NCBI RefSeq assembly: GCF_040239565.1
Contig: NZ_JBEHWS010000011.1
Location: forward strand, 62,001 to 126,000
DNA from: Fulvimarina sp040239565
GTDB taxonomy: Bacteria > Pseudomonadota > Alphaproteobacteria > Rhizobiales > Rhizobiaceae
Direction of reading: 5' to 3'
Length of the DNA stretch: 64,000 nucleotides
Part shown: positions 9,939 to 19,043 of the stretch, piece by piece
Layout of the letters: the number at the start of each line of letters is the position of its first letter
How positions within the stretch are numbered: the first letter of the stretch is position 1
Notes under the pieces: model-generated
Database searches by the model: none
The model's input: the letters and a program-made list of their open reading frames with translations, nothing else
Told to the model about the DNA's origin: nothing
Position numbers and translations under genes: made by a program

Positions 9939-11396
9939 ATGGCAACCACCAATCAGCCCACCGCCTCGAACCGGCCCGAGGGCGAAGAGCTCGAAAGCGA
10001 AGCTCGCCGGGACGCCATGCAGGGCGAGCCGCCCTTCACGGAAGCCCCGACCGAGGAATCGCGCCTCGTTCGCTCTCTCAAGGAAGCCGGAATCACGGCA
10101 GCGCTCGTGGGCGCGCTTACCGTCTTCTTCTTTATCTTCCGGACCGACATCGGCAGCGGAGGCCTCGATCTCACCCTGCGGCCCGGCCTCTGGATCGTCT
10201 GGGTCGGAATCGCCTTCGGCGTCCGCTTCCTCCTGTCCTACTTCATCTTCCGCGCCGAACAGCCGATCACCCGCTACTTCAAGCGCCCGGCTTCGAGTCG
10301 CAAGCCGCTGCCGATCGGTAAGATCTTCGGAACCGCGATGCTTGTCATCGCGATCTTCCTGCCGATTCTGCTGGACACCTTCCTGCCGCGCCAGAACCGA
10401 TATCTCCTCGATTTGTCGATCCTGATCCTCACCTATGTGATGCTCGGCTGGGGCCTCAACATCGTGGTCGGCCTCGCCGGCCTTCTCGATCTCGGCTATG
10501 TCGCCTTCTACGCGGTCGGCGCCTATTCCTTCGCGCTGCTATCGACGAATTTCGACCTTGGTTTCTGGGTCTGCCTGCCGATGGCCGGCCTCTTTGCCGC
10601 GCTCTGGGGTGTCATGCTCGGCTTCCCGGTATTGAGGCTGCGTGGCGACTATCTAGCCATCGTAACGCTCGCATTCGGCGAGATCATCCGCGTCGTGCTT
10701 TTGAACTGGTACGAATTCACCGGCGGTCCGAATGGCCTTCTCGGCATCCCGAAGCCCACACTGTTCGGCCTCGAATTCTCGCGCGGCGACGACGGCTTCG
10801 CGGCCTATTTCGGCATCGACTACGATCCGATCCAGCGCTTCGTCTTCCTCTACTACATCATCCTGGCGCTTGCGCTGCTCACCAACTTCGTGACCATGCG
10901 CATGCGGAAGCTTCCCGTAGGCCGCGCCTGGGAAGCCCTGCGTGAAGACGAAATCGCCTGCCGCGCGCTCGGCATCAACACCGTGAATGTCAAGCTTTCG
11001 GCCTTTGCCACCGGCGCGATGTTCGGCGGTTTCGCCGGCTCCTTCTTCGCGACGCGTCAGGGTTTCATCTCGCCGGAAAGCTTCACCTTCATCGAGTCGG
11101 CGATCATCCTCGCCATCGTGGTTCTCGGCGGCCTCGGCTCGCAGCTCGGCGTGGTCATCGCCTCTGTGGTGATGATCGGCGGTATTGAGCTCCTGCGTAA
11201 TCTCACCGTGCTCGAAGCGGTGTTTGGCGCCGGCTTCGACCCGACCCAGTACCGCATGCTGATCTTCGGTCTCGCAATGGTGGCCATCATGGTCTGGAAG
11301 CCGCGAGGTCTCATATCGACCCGCGTTCCGTCGGTGTTCTATAAGGAGAAGAAGAAGATCGGGGCCGATCTCGTCAGCCAGGGCGAGGGTCACTGA
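9939..11396 (+). CDS. livM: Branched-chain amino acid ABC transporter permease LivM
   Basis: The 485-residue permease has a soluble, acidic N-terminal extension of about 45 residues before the first membrane segment, then many hydrophobic helices. Diagnostic motifs are LNIVVGLAGLLDLGYVAFYAVGAYS, AFGEIIRVVL and the EAA-like loop GRAWEALREDEIACRALGIN. The rhizobial type of LivM is longer than the E. coli protein, in line with this length. It lies between livH and livG with gaps of only a few bases, so it is in the same transcript. Confidence 0.95.
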   Translation: MATTNQPTASNRPEGEELESEARRDAMQGEPPFTEAPTEESRLVRSLKEAGITAALVGALTVFFFIFRTDIGSGGLDLTLRPGLWIVWVGIAFGVRFLLSYFIFRAEQPITRYFKRPASSRKPLPIGKIFGTAMLVIAIFLPILLDTFLPRQNRYLLDLSILILTYVMLGWGLNIVVGLAGLLDLGYVAFYAVGAYSFALLSTNFDLGFWVCLPMAGLFAALWGVMLGFPVLRLRGDYLAIVTLAFGEIIRVVLLNWYEFTGGPNGLLGIPKPTLFGLEFSRGDDGFAAYFGIDYDPIQRFVFLYYIILALALLTNFVTMRMRKLPVGRAWEALREDEIACRALGINTVNVKLSAFATGAMFGGFAGSFFATRQGFISPESFTFIESAIILAIVVLGGLGSQLGVVIASVVMIGGIELLRNLTVLEAVFGAGFDPTQYRMLIFGLAMVAIMVWKPRGLISTRVPSVFYKEKKKIGADLVSQGEGH

Positions 11397-11398
11397 TC

Positions 11399-12403
11399 AT
11401 GTCCAACACCATGCACGACAAGCAAGACACGCCTGCAGCCCATGGCCGGTGGACCGAGGACCCGGTCCTGACGGTCGAGCATCTGACCATGCGCTTTGGC
11501 GGGCTCGTCGCGATCGACGATCTCTCCTTCAGCGTTGGCCGCGGCGATATCACTGCGCTCATCGGCCCGAACGGCGCAGGCAAGACGACTGTCTTCAACT
11601 GCGTTACCGGCTTCTACAAACCGACCGAAGGCCGGATCGTGCTTCGGCGCGGCAAGAAGCCCAGCGATGCTTCGATCACCGAACTGACGAAGAGCGGCCT
11701 GCAATACAGCCGCAACGGCGAGGACGGTATCTACCTTCTGGAACGGATGAACGACTTCCGCATCACCGCGACGGCGGGCGTTGCGCGCACCTTCCAGAAT
11801 ATCCGCCTCTTCGGCGGCATGACCGTTTTGGAAAACCTGCTCGTCGCCCAGCACAACCACCTGATGCGCGCCTCGGGCTATTCGATCTCTGGCCTGCTCG
11901 GCCTGCCGAGCTGGCGACGCGAAGCGAACCGGGCCAAGGACAAGGCCGTCGCCTGGCTCGACCGTATCTCTCTGCTCGACCGCGCCGACGATCCGGCCGC
12001 CGATCTCTCTTACGGCGACCAGCGCCGGCTGGAAATCGCGCGCGCCATGTGCACCAATCCGCGCCTTCTGTGCCTCGACGAGCCGGCAGCCGGCCTCAAC
12101 CCACGCGAGTCGGCCGAGCTCAACGATCTCCTGCGCTCGATCCGCGATCGGGACGGTGTCTCGGTCCTGCTCATCGAGCACGACATGGGCGTCGTCATGG
12201 AAATCTCCGACCACATCGTCGTACTCGACTACGGCAAGAAGATCGCCGACGGCGATTCACGCGCCGTCCGTGACGATCCGAAGGTGATCGCCGCCTATCT
12301 CGGCGTCGATGACGAGGAAGTCTACGAGGTGGAGGAGGATCTCCACCGTTCAGACCCGCAAAAGGCAGCCACCGAAACCATGTCCGACGGAGGCCAGGCA
12401 TGA
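11399..12403 (+). CDS. livG: Branched-chain amino acid ABC transporter ATPase LivG
   Basis: The 334-residue ATP-binding subunit has Walker A GPNGAGKTT (near residue 60), the Q-loop region VARTFQNIRLF, signature LSYGDQRRLEIARAM and Walker B LLCLDEPAAGLN. An N-terminal extension of about 20 residues, an internal insert (about 85-120) and an acidic C-terminal tail of about 30 residues make it longer than E. coli LivG. It overlaps livF by 4 bases (ATGA). It energises LivHM uptake together with LivF. Confidence 0.95.
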   Translation: MSNTMHDKQDTPAAHGRWTEDPVLTVEHLTMRFGGLVAIDDLSFSVGRGDITALIGPNGAGKTTVFNCVTGFYKPTEGRIVLRRGKKPSDASITELTKSGLQYSRNGEDGIYLLERMNDFRITATAGVARTFQNIRLFGGMTVLENLLVAQHNHLMRASGYSISGLLGLPSWRREANRAKDKAVAWLDRISLLDRADDPAADLSYGDQRRLEIARAMCTNPRLLCLDEPAAGLNPRESAELNDLLRSIRDRDGVSVLLIEHDMGVVMEISDHIVVLDYGKKIADGDSRAVRDDPKVIAAYLGVDDEEVYEVEEDLHRSDPQKAATETMSDGGQA

Positions 12404-13152
12404 GCGCGGCGATCGATTCACACGAAAATCGCGAACTCCTCCTGTCGATCCGCGGCGTCGAGACGTTCTACGGCAAGATCCAGGCCCTGCGCGGCGTCGA
12501 TGTCGACGTCTATCGCGGCGAGATCGTCACGCTGATCGGCGCGAACGGGGCCGGCAAGTCGACTCTGATGATGACCATCTGCGGTTCGCCCCAGGCCAGG
12601 AACGGCCAGATCGTCTATCGCGGAGACGACATCACCAAGCTGCCGACCCACGATATCATGTCGCGTTCGATCGCCCAGTCGCCGGAAGGTCGTCGCATCT
12701 TCTCGCGCATGACGGTGATGGAAAACCTGCAGATGGGCGCGATCCTGGAAGATCCGAAGGATTTCCAGTCCGATCTCGACAAGGTCTTCGAGCTCTTCCC
12801 GCGCCTCAAGGAACGCCGAAACCAGCGCGGCGGCACGCTATCTGGCGGCGAACAGCAGATGCTGGCCATCGGCCGCGCGCTGATGAGCCGGCCGAAGCTT
12901 CTGCTTTTGGACGAGCCATCGCTCGGCCTCGCCCCGCTCATCGTGAAACAGATCTTCGCGGCGATCGGCGAACTCAACCGGACGGAAGGCCTCACCGTGT
13001 TCCTCGTCGAGCAGAACGCTTTCCACGCCCTTCGCCTCGCCCATCGCGGCTATGTCATGGTCAATGGCTCGATCACAATGAGCGGAACCGGCAAGGAACT
13101 CCTGTCGCGCGAAGAAGTTCGTAGCGCCTATCTCGAAGGGGGAGCCCACTGA
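12400..13152 (+). CDS. livF: Branched-chain amino acid ABC transporter ATPase LivF
   Basis: The 250-residue subunit has Walker A GANGAGKST, signature LSGGEQQMLAIGRALM and Walker B LLLLDEPSLGLAP, with the LivF-typical SPEGRRIFSRMTVMENL segment. Length is normal for the family. Its start overlaps the livG stop and its own stop overlaps the start of the next small gene, so translation is coupled along the operon. Confidence 0.95.
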   Translation: MSAAIDSHENRELLLSIRGVETFYGKIQALRGVDVDVYRGEIVTLIGANGAGKSTLMMTICGSPQARNGQIVYRGDDITKLPTHDIMSRSIAQSPEGRRIFSRMTVMENLQMGAILEDPKDFQSDLDKVFELFPRLKERRNQRGGTLSGGEQQMLAIGRALMSRPKLLLLDEPSLGLAPLIVKQIFAAIGELNRTEGLTVFLVEQNAFHALRLAHRGYVMVNGSITMSGTGKELLSREEVRSAYLEGGAH

Positions 13153-13499
13153 TGGAAGCCGAAATGGGTCTCCTCTGGGAAGTCTCGATCTTAGAATTCA
13201 TCTTCGTCACGGTCATCCTCGGCGGCGCGGCCGCCTATGCGATCGGACGCTCGACGGCGCTGGGCTGGAACGGCTGGGGGCTGATGGCCTTCTACGTGTT
13301 CCTTCTCAACATCGCGCTGCGCTTCATCCACTTCAGCCTCTTCGACGGCACGTTCTATCTGCCTCTCGATGGTTTCGGCACCGCGCTCTACTACGGTGTC
13401 ATCGATTACATCGTGTTGTTCGCCATCGCGGCGGCCGGACGAAGCTATGTCCGCAACCGCCAGATGGCACGGCAATACGGCTTTCTCAAAGCCGGCTAA
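13152..13499 (+). CDS. Small membrane protein at the end of the liv operon
   Basis: The 115-residue protein has about three hydrophobic segments (roughly 10-30, 38-58 and 78-98) and no signal peptide. Its start overlaps the livF stop by one base (TGATG); a second ATG four codons in is possible. I have seen equivalent small membrane genes directly after livF in Hyphomicrobiales, which suggests a conserved accessory to the transporter, but no function is established. It is separated from livK by 166 bases. Confidence 0.75.
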   Translation: MEAEMGLLWEVSILEFIFVTVILGGAAAYAIGRSTALGWNGWGLMAFYVFLLNIALRFIHFSLFDGTFYLPLDGFGTALYYGVIDYIVLFAIAAAGRSYVRNRQMARQYGFLKAG

Positions 13500-13521
13500 T
13501 CATTCAAAAACCTTGGTGAAT

Positions 13522-13544
13522 CGCCTCTTGATTCATCAAAGGCG
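13522..13544 (+). promoter_or_regulatory. Hairpin between the liv operon and livK
   Basis: CGCCTCTTGAT (13522-13532) can pair with ATCAAAGGCG (13535-13544), with one bulged base and a two-base loop. It is followed by A-rich rather than T-rich sequence, so it is not a standard terminator. Two GANTC sites (13518-13522 and 13530-13534), the CcrM target, overlap it. It may separate expression of livHMGF from the highly expressed binding protein. Confidence 0.35.
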
Positions 13545-13665
13545 AAAAAAGCGGCGAAACGACTAGCCAAAGCCATTCCGACCGTTTTTAATCCGCCCCA
13601 GGCATGGAACCCCATTCCTGACCACACCCCGATAAGGGGCACAACAAATCGACCAGGGAGCATTC

Positions 13666-14892
13666 ATGAAAAAGGCACTTCTAGCCGGCGCGGCACTCGG
13701 TCTCGTCTTCACGGGCGCGGCCAAAGCTGACATCACGATCGGTGTCGCAGGCCCCATGACCGGCCAGTATGCAAGCTTCGGCGAGCAGCTTCGCGTCGGC
13801 GCCGAACAGGCTGTCGCCGACATCAACGAAGCCGGCGGCGTCAACGGCGAAATGCTACAGCTCTCCATCGGTGACGATGCTTGCGATCCGAAGCAGGCCG
13901 TGGCCGTCGCCAACAACTTCGCCTCCGAAGGCGTCCCGTTCGTCGCAGGCCACTTCTGCTCGGGCTCCTCGATCCCGGCGTCTCAGGTCTACGCCGACGA
14001 GCAGATCATCGAGATCACCCCGGCCTCGACCAACCCCGACTTCACCGACCAGCGTCCCGGCGACGGCATCTTCCGCGTCTGCGGCCGTGACGACCAGCAG
14101 GGCGAAGTCGCCGGTGCCTACATCGCCGAGAACTTCCCCGATGCCAATGTCGCGATCCTGAACGACAAGACGGCTTACGGTAAGGGCCTCGCCGACCAGA
14201 CCCAGAAGTTCTACGAGGAAGCCGGCAAGACGCCAGCTCTCGTGGAAGCCTACACGGCCGGTGAAAAGGACTACACCTCGCTCGTCACCAAGATGAAGCA
14301 GGCCGGCATCGACCTTGTCTACATCGGCGGCTACCACACCGAAGCCGGCCTGATGGCACGTCAGATGCGCGAGCAGGGCATGGACACGGTCATCATGTCG
14401 GGCGACGCTCTCGTCACCGACGAATATTGGGCGATCACCGGCGACGCCGGTCAGGGCACCCTGATGACCTTCTCGCCGGACCCGCGCAACAACGAAGCGG
14501 CGAAGCCAGTCGTCGAGAAGCTCGAAGCCGAGGGCAAGACCACCGAAGGCTACGTGCTCTACACCTATGCAGCGATCCAGGCCTGGGCCGATGCCGCCAA
14601 CGAAGCCGGCTCGACCGATTTCGATCCGGTCGTCGAAGCTTTGAACAACGGCGACTTCTCCACCGTGATCGGCGACCTGTCGTTCGACGACAAGGGTGAC
14701 GTGACCCTGCCGGGCTACGTCATGTACGAGTGGGACAACGGCGAATACGCCGAGATGGACTCCTCCGCCACGGGCGGCGAAGCAGAAGCGACCGATGCTT
14801 CCGCTTCGGGCGACTCCATGGAGTCCGATTCCTCGACGTCCGAAGAAAGCTCCTCTACGGAAGGCGAGACCGAAGAGGCTCCCGCCAACTAA
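13666..14892 (+). CDS. livK: Branched-chain amino acid binding protein with acidic tail
   Basis: The 408-residue periplasmic binding protein starts with a Sec signal peptide (about 1-22) and has the LivK type I fold (ITIGVAGPMTGQYASFGEQ near the mature N-terminus; HFCSGSSIPASQVYADEQI). It delivers substrate to LivHMGF. The start at 13666 follows a GGGAG ribosome site. Residues 363-408 form an unusual low-complexity tail rich in Ser, Glu, Asp and Thr, which normal LivK proteins (about 370 residues) lack. The tail could be a flexible, highly negative extension. A strong terminator follows. Upstream spacing implies its own promoter. Confidence 0.93.
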   Translation: MKKALLAGAALGLVFTGAAKADITIGVAGPMTGQYASFGEQLRVGAEQAVADINEAGGVNGEMLQLSIGDDACDPKQAVAVANNFASEGVPFVAGHFCSGSSIPASQVYADEQIIEITPASTNPDFTDQRPGDGIFRVCGRDDQQGEVAGAYIAENFPDANVAILNDKTAYGKGLADQTQKFYEEAGKTPALVEAYTAGEKDYTSLVTKMKQAGIDLVYIGGYHTEAGLMARQMREQGMDTVIMSGDALVTDEYWAITGDAGQGTLMTFSPDPRNNEAAKPVVEKLEAEGKTTEGYVLYTYAAIQAWADAANEAGSTDFDPVVEALNNGDFSTVIGDLSFDDKGDVTLPGYVMYEWDNGEYAEMDSSATGGEAEATDASASGDSMESDSSTSEESSSTEGETEEAPAN

Positions 14893-14932
14893 TCAGATCG
14901 TCTCGGGCTGAAGTCCGACGATCGAATTCAAG

Positions 14933-14961
14933 GCCCCGGCGTTCGCGCGCCGGGGCTTTTT
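14933..14961 (+). terminator. Rho-independent terminator of livK
   Basis: A perfect 9-bp GC-rich stem (14933-14941 with 14948-14956) has a six-base loop and is followed at once by TTTTT. It lies about 40 bases past the livK stop, a textbook intrinsic terminator. Confidence 0.92.
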
Positions 14962-15144
14962 CGTGCGCCGACGGACAGCGGAACACATCCAGTTCCGCAG
15001 GCGCTGCCGCCTCATCCCGCGTGTCGACCGATCCAGATTGTTGAAAGCTCATGCTCTCCTTTCCGCAAGTCCGACCGCTTCAGATTCTCCACCAAATGCT
15101 CTAGATCGCTCGGACGCATCCCTTCGGTTATCGAAAGTCCGCCC

Positions 15145-16005
15145 ATGTCCCGCACCGTCTACGTCAACGGCTCCTATGTCCCCGAGAATGAGGCCAAGAT
15201 TTCCGTCTTCGATCGCGGCTTCCTCTTCGCCGACGGTGTCTACGAGGTAACGGCGGTGCTCTCCGGCAAGCTGGTCGATTTCGCCGGCCACATGAAGCGG
15301 CTCCGCCGTTCGTTGTCGGAACTGGCTCTCGCCTCGCCTGCGAACGACGACGAACTTCTCGCAATCCACCGCGAGCTCGTCTCCCGTAACGGAATCGAGG
15401 AGGGTCTCATCTACATGCAGATCAGCCGCGGCGTTGCCGACCGGGATTTCGCCTTTCCGCCCGAAGGCACCGAGCCGAGCCTCGTCCTCTTCACGCAGCA
15501 AAAGACCCTGCGCGAGACGACGGTCTCCAAGACAGGCATTACTGTCGCCACGGTGCCCGATCTTCGCTGGCGGCGCTGCGACATCAAGACGGTCCAGCTT
15601 CTCTATCCCTCACTCGCCAAGATGGAGGCCAAGGCGAAAGGCGCCGACGATGCCTGGATGGTCGATGAAAACGGCTTCGTGACCGAAGGCACCTCCAACA
15701 ACGCCTACATCGTCAAGCAGGACGGCACCGTCATTACCCGGCATCTGTCAAACGACATCCTCCACGGCATCACCCGCGCGTCAGTCGTCGGCCTTGCCGA
15801 ACAGGAAGGCTGCACCGTCGAGGTCCGTCCCTTCAGCGTCGACGAGGCGAAGGCCGCGCAAGAGGCCTTCATCACCTCCGCCTCCGCCTTTGTCATGCCG
15901 GTGGTTTCGATCGACGGGCAGACGATCGGTGCCGGCACCCCCGGCGACTTCACCCGCCGTCTGCGCGAGCGCTATATCGCCCATGCCGAAGAAACGGCGA
16001 TCTGA
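15145..16005 (+). CDS. dat: D-amino acid aminotransferase (class IV, PLP)
   Basis: The 286-residue fold-type IV PLP enzyme reads FDRGFLFADGVYEVT near residue 30, the class IV signature, and places the Schiff-base Lys in RRCDIKTVQLLYPSLAKM (about residue 148). The segment GFVTEGTSNNAYIV and the later IL-HGITR motif also fit. It interconverts D-amino acids and 2-oxo acids, probably making D-Glu or D-Ala or degrading D-amino acids. It stands alone between the livK terminator and bioY. A branched-chain aminotransferase assignment is less likely given the D-AAT-like active-site spacing. Confidence 0.88.
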   Translation: MSRTVYVNGSYVPENEAKISVFDRGFLFADGVYEVTAVLSGKLVDFAGHMKRLRRSLSELALASPANDDELLAIHRELVSRNGIEEGLIYMQISRGVADRDFAFPPEGTEPSLVLFTQQKTLRETTVSKTGITVATVPDLRWRRCDIKTVQLLYPSLAKMEAKAKGADDAWMVDENGFVTEGTSNNAYIVKQDGTVITRHLSNDILHGITRASVVGLAEQEGCTVEVRPFSVDEAKAAQEAFITSASAFVMPVVSIDGQTIGAGTPGDFTRRLRERYIAHAEETAI

Positions 16006-16054
16006 ACGGTATTATGCGCTGCATTGCGAAGATGAAGCGGCTCGGCTAGGGACC

Positions 16055-16073
16055 GTCGCATCGTCGATGCGAC
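16055..16073. promoter_or_regulatory. Perfect 19-bp palindrome just upstream of bioY
   Basis: GTCGCATCG and CGATGCGAC flank a single central T, giving a perfect dyad that ends 16 bases before the bioY start. It could be an operator or a hairpin over the ribosome-binding region. It does not look like the TTATNNATAA-type BioR box known for biotin genes in related bacteria. Role is inferred from position only. Confidence 0.5.
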
Positions 16074-16089
16074 TTCCGGGCTCGTTCCA

Positions 16090-16638
16090 ATGACCACACG
16101 CGACATCGTTCTGATCGCTCTTTTCGCCGCGCTGATGGCCGTTCTTGGCGCGTTTCCGCCGCTCACCGTGCCCGTCATTCCGGTGCCGATCACCGCCCAA
16201 TCGCTCGGGCCGATGCTGGCGGGCGGGATCATTGGCGCGCGGCGCGGAGCGCTGTCGATGGCGCTGTTCCTTTTGCTTGTCGCAGTCGGCCTACCGCTTC
16301 TTTCTGGCGGGCGTGGCGGGCTGGCAGTGTTCGCAGGGCCGACGGTCGGCTACCTCTTCGGCTGGATCGCCGCGGCCTATGTCATCGGCTGGCTGACGGA
16401 GCTCAATTGGCGCACGCTCGAATTCCCGATGGCGCTGCTCATCTGCCTGGTCGGCGGCATCTTCGTCATCTACGCGATCGGCGTTCCGGCCACTGCCTTC
16501 ATCGCCGATATTCCGCTCTGGACCTCACTCGTAGGCTCCGCGCCCTTCATCCCCGGCGACATCGTGAAGGCCGTCGTGGCCGCGCTCGTCATCGTCACAC
16601 TGAAGCGGGCCTATCCGCTGGTCGAAGCGCGTGGCTAG
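16090..16638 (+). CDS. bioY: Biotin ECF transporter substrate-binding component BioY
   Basis: The 182-residue membrane protein has five to six hydrophobic helices and the BioY motifs TVPVIPVPITAQSLGPMLAG and GGRGGLAVFAGPTVGYLFG. It captures biotin in the membrane and works with BioM (ATPase) and BioN (coupling membrane protein), which follow directly. No biotin synthesis genes lie in the window, so the organism may rely at least partly on uptake. A perfect palindrome lies just upstream of its start. Confidence 0.95.
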   Translation: MTTRDIVLIALFAALMAVLGAFPPLTVPVIPVPITAQSLGPMLAGGIIGARRGALSMALFLLLVAVGLPLLSGGRGGLAVFAGPTVGYLFGWIAAAYVIGWLTELNWRTLEFPMALLICLVGGIFVIYAIGVPATAFIADIPLWTSLVGSAPFIPGDIVKAVVAALVIVTLKRAYPLVEARG

Positions 16639-16653
16639 CGCAAGGCAACACGG

Positions 16654-17328
16654 ATGATCGTTCTCGACGGCGTTTCGGTCAGGCGGAACGAAACGCTCGT
16701 CCTTCACGACCTGACGCTTGAACTCGGCGAGCGGCGAATCGGCGTGATCGGCGCGAACGGCTCCGGCAAGAGCACCTTCGCGCGACTCCTGAACGGTCTC
16801 ATCCTGCCCACCGCGGGCAGGATGACGGTCGACGGTCTCGATACGAAAGCCAAGACCAAGGAGGTTCGCCGCCGCGTCGGCTTCGTTTTCCAGAACCCCG
16901 ACAACCAGATCGTCTATCCGACGGTCGGCGAGGATATCGCCTTCGGCCTCAAAGCGCGGAAATGGTCGAAGGCCGATATCGAAGCCCGCCTCGAAATCAT
17001 CCTCGAACGCTATGGCCTGACTGGCTTGGAGGATCGCCTCGTCCACGAACTGTCCGGTGGCGAGCGGCAGATGGTGGCCTTTGCCGGGATCATGGCCCTG
17101 GAGCCCGACAGGCTCGTTCTGGACGAACCAACGACGCTTCTCGACCGCCGCAACACCAACCGGGTGATGCGCACGATCGCCGAAGTTTCACAGAAGATCA
17201 TCTTCGTGACGCATGATCTTGAACGCCTCTCCGGCTTCGATCGTGTGCTTGTCTTCGAGGCCGGCCGGATCGCGTTCGACGGACCGCCAGCCGAAGCGAT
17301 CCCGTTCTACATGGATCTGACGGCATGA
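16654..17328 (+). CDS. bioM: Biotin ECF transporter ATPase BioM
   Basis: The 224-residue energy-coupling ATPase has Walker A GANGSGKST, the ECF-type Q-loop region FQNPDNQIVYPTVGEDIAFG, signature LSGGERQMVAFAG and Walker B RLVLDEPTTLLD. It starts 15 bases after bioY and overlaps bioN by 4 bases, so the three genes form one operon. Confidence 0.95.
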   Translation: MIVLDGVSVRRNETLVLHDLTLELGERRIGVIGANGSGKSTFARLLNGLILPTAGRMTVDGLDTKAKTKEVRRRVGFVFQNPDNQIVYPTVGEDIAFGLKARKWSKADIEARLEIILERYGLTGLEDRLVHELSGGERQMVAFAGIMALEPDRLVLDEPTTLLDRRNTNRVMRTIAEVSQKIIFVTHDLERLSGFDRVLVFEAGRIAFDGPPAEAIPFYMDLTA

Positions 17329-17915
17329 TTGCCGGCCTATACAAGCCGGGTACGAGCTTCCTTCACCGCATGAAGGCCGGGCGGAAGCTGATCGCGCTTC
17401 TCGCTTTCGGGACACTTCTCCTTTCGATTCCATCCCTCGCCATCTCAACGGCCGGTCTAGTCGTCGTGCTCGTCAGCTATCCGCTCGCCGGCTTTTCCCT
17501 CCACACGATCTTTCGGCAGCTTCGCCCGGTAGTCCTTATTCTCGCAATGCTCTTCGCGGCCCAATTATGGCTGGTTGGCCTCCAGGCCGCGCTCCTTTTC
17601 CTGACGCGCTTTTCAGCGCTGATTCTCGCCGCCGCGCTCGTGACGTTGACGACGCGCACAACCGATCTGGTCGCAGCTATCGAGACGGCGCTCCGGCCTT
17701 TCGAGCGGCTCGGCGTCAATGCCGAAAAGGTGAGCCTCGCCATATCCTTGACGATTCGCTTCATTCCGATGGTCTCTCAGGTGGTGAGCGAGGTTCGCGA
17801 GGCACAGGCAGCGCGGGGCGGACGGCGATCTATCGTCGCACTCGCCGTCCCCGTTACGGTCCGGCTGCTGAAGGCTGCGGACGCGATCGCAGAGGCGATC
17901 GACGCACGGTCGTAA
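17325..17915 (+). CDS. bioN: Biotin ECF transporter T component BioN
   Basis: The 196-residue transmembrane coupling protein has about four to five hydrophobic segments and the conserved Ala-Arg-Gly coupling motif in EVREAQAARGGRR near residue 165. It is shorter than general-purpose EcfT proteins (about 260), as expected for BioN. It couples ATP hydrolysis by BioM to BioY. Confidence 0.93.
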   Translation: MIAGLYKPGTSFLHRMKAGRKLIALLAFGTLLLSIPSLAISTAGLVVVLVSYPLAGFSLHTIFRQLRPVVLILAMLFAAQLWLVGLQAALLFLTRFSALILAAALVTLTTRTTDLVAAIETALRPFERLGVNAEKVSLAISLTIRFIPMVSQVVSEVREAQAARGGRRSIVALAVPVTVRLLKAADAIAEAIDARS

Positions 17916-18044
17916 CAAATTCCCGACTGGACCGGGAAAAAGTCCCGTTGCCCCTAAGTCGCACTCGCGCCCTTAACGGTGCGGTTCGGATTCCTGTACG
18001 ATCGAACCCAACGATTTTTCGACGATTTCGGGAGGATCGGCGAT

Positions 18045-19043
18045 ATGAAAACCTTGCTTACGACGCTCGCCGTAGCCGCCGCGCTCTTCGCCGGCATACC
18101 TGCCCAGGCGCAGGACGATAGCGGCGGACCGGCACCCATTCGCGTCGGCGTCCTCAAATACGGAACGGTGAACTGGGAACTCGCCGCGATGACCAGCGAG
18201 CGCCTCGACAAGGCGAACGGCGTCGACGTGGAGATCGTGCCCTTTGCCGGCGAGCAGGCCTCGAACGTCGCGCTTCAGGCAGGAGATGTGGACATGATCG
18301 TCTCCGACTGGCTCTGGGTCTCGCGCCAGCGTGCGACCGGCGCGGACTATACGTTCGCGCCCTACTCCACCTCCGTTGGCTCGCTGATGATTCCCGGCGA
18401 CAGCGATGTGAAGGACCTGGGCGATCTGAAGGGCAAGACGATCGGCATAGCCGGCGGCCCGCTCGACAAGAACTGGCTGCTTATCCAGGCGCTCGCCGAA
18501 CGCGACTACGACACCGATCTGTCCGCCGAAAACGAGATCGCCTTCGGCGCACCGCCGCTTCTTGCCGAGAAGGCGCGATCCGGCGAACTGGATGCCGTGC
18601 TCAACTTCTGGCACTACGCGGCGCGGCTCGAGGCGGAGGGTTTCAAGACCCTGACATCCGGCACGGATGCGGCAATCGCCATGGGCGCAGAGGGCCCGGT
18701 CGCCTCGATCGGCTGGGTTTTCCGCGACAGCTTCACCGAAGAACATCCAAACGCGATTGAAGCTTTTCTTGCGGCCGATCGCGCGACCAAGGATCTCCTC
18801 ACCACCTCCGACGAGGCGTGGGAGCCGCTCCGCGAGCTGATGCAGCCTGAGAACGACATCGCCTATCAGACCCTCATCGAGCGCTATCGCGAAGGCATTC
18901 CCTCGCGCAGCGCCGCCGACGAAGTGAAGGACACGGAAAAGCTCTACGCCCTCCTCTACGAGATCGGCGGCGAGAAGCTCGTCGGCCCCAGTGAGACTCT
19001 GATGGAGGGCACGTACTACACCGGCCTCGGCCATGGCGATTGA
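18045..19043 (+). CDS. NitT/TauT-type ABC transporter substrate-binding protein
   Basis: The 332-residue protein starts with a Sec signal peptide (about 1-23, ending AQAQ) at an ATG preceded by GGGAGG. The rest is a type II periplasmic binding fold of the NMT1/NitT-TauT-SsuA class (RVGVLKYGTVNWELAAM; DLKGKTIGIAGGPLDKNWLLIQ). Its stop overlaps the permease start. The substrate cannot be read; members of the class bind nitrate, sulfonates, taurine, thiamine precursors or other small anions. It lies 129 bases after bioN and is probably a separate unit. Confidence 0.85.
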   Translation: MKTLLTTLAVAAALFAGIPAQAQDDSGGPAPIRVGVLKYGTVNWELAAMTSERLDKANGVDVEIVPFAGEQASNVALQAGDVDMIVSDWLWVSRQRATGADYTFAPYSTSVGSLMIPGDSDVKDLGDLKGKTIGIAGGPLDKNWLLIQALAERDYDTDLSAENEIAFGAPPLLAEKARSGELDAVLNFWHYAARLEAEGFKTLTSGTDAAIAMGAEGPVASIGWVFRDSFTEEHPNAIEAFLAADRATKDLLTTSDEAWEPLRELMQPENDIAYQTLIERYREGIPSRSAADEVKDTEKLYALLYEIGGEKLVGPSETLMEGTYYTGLGHGD

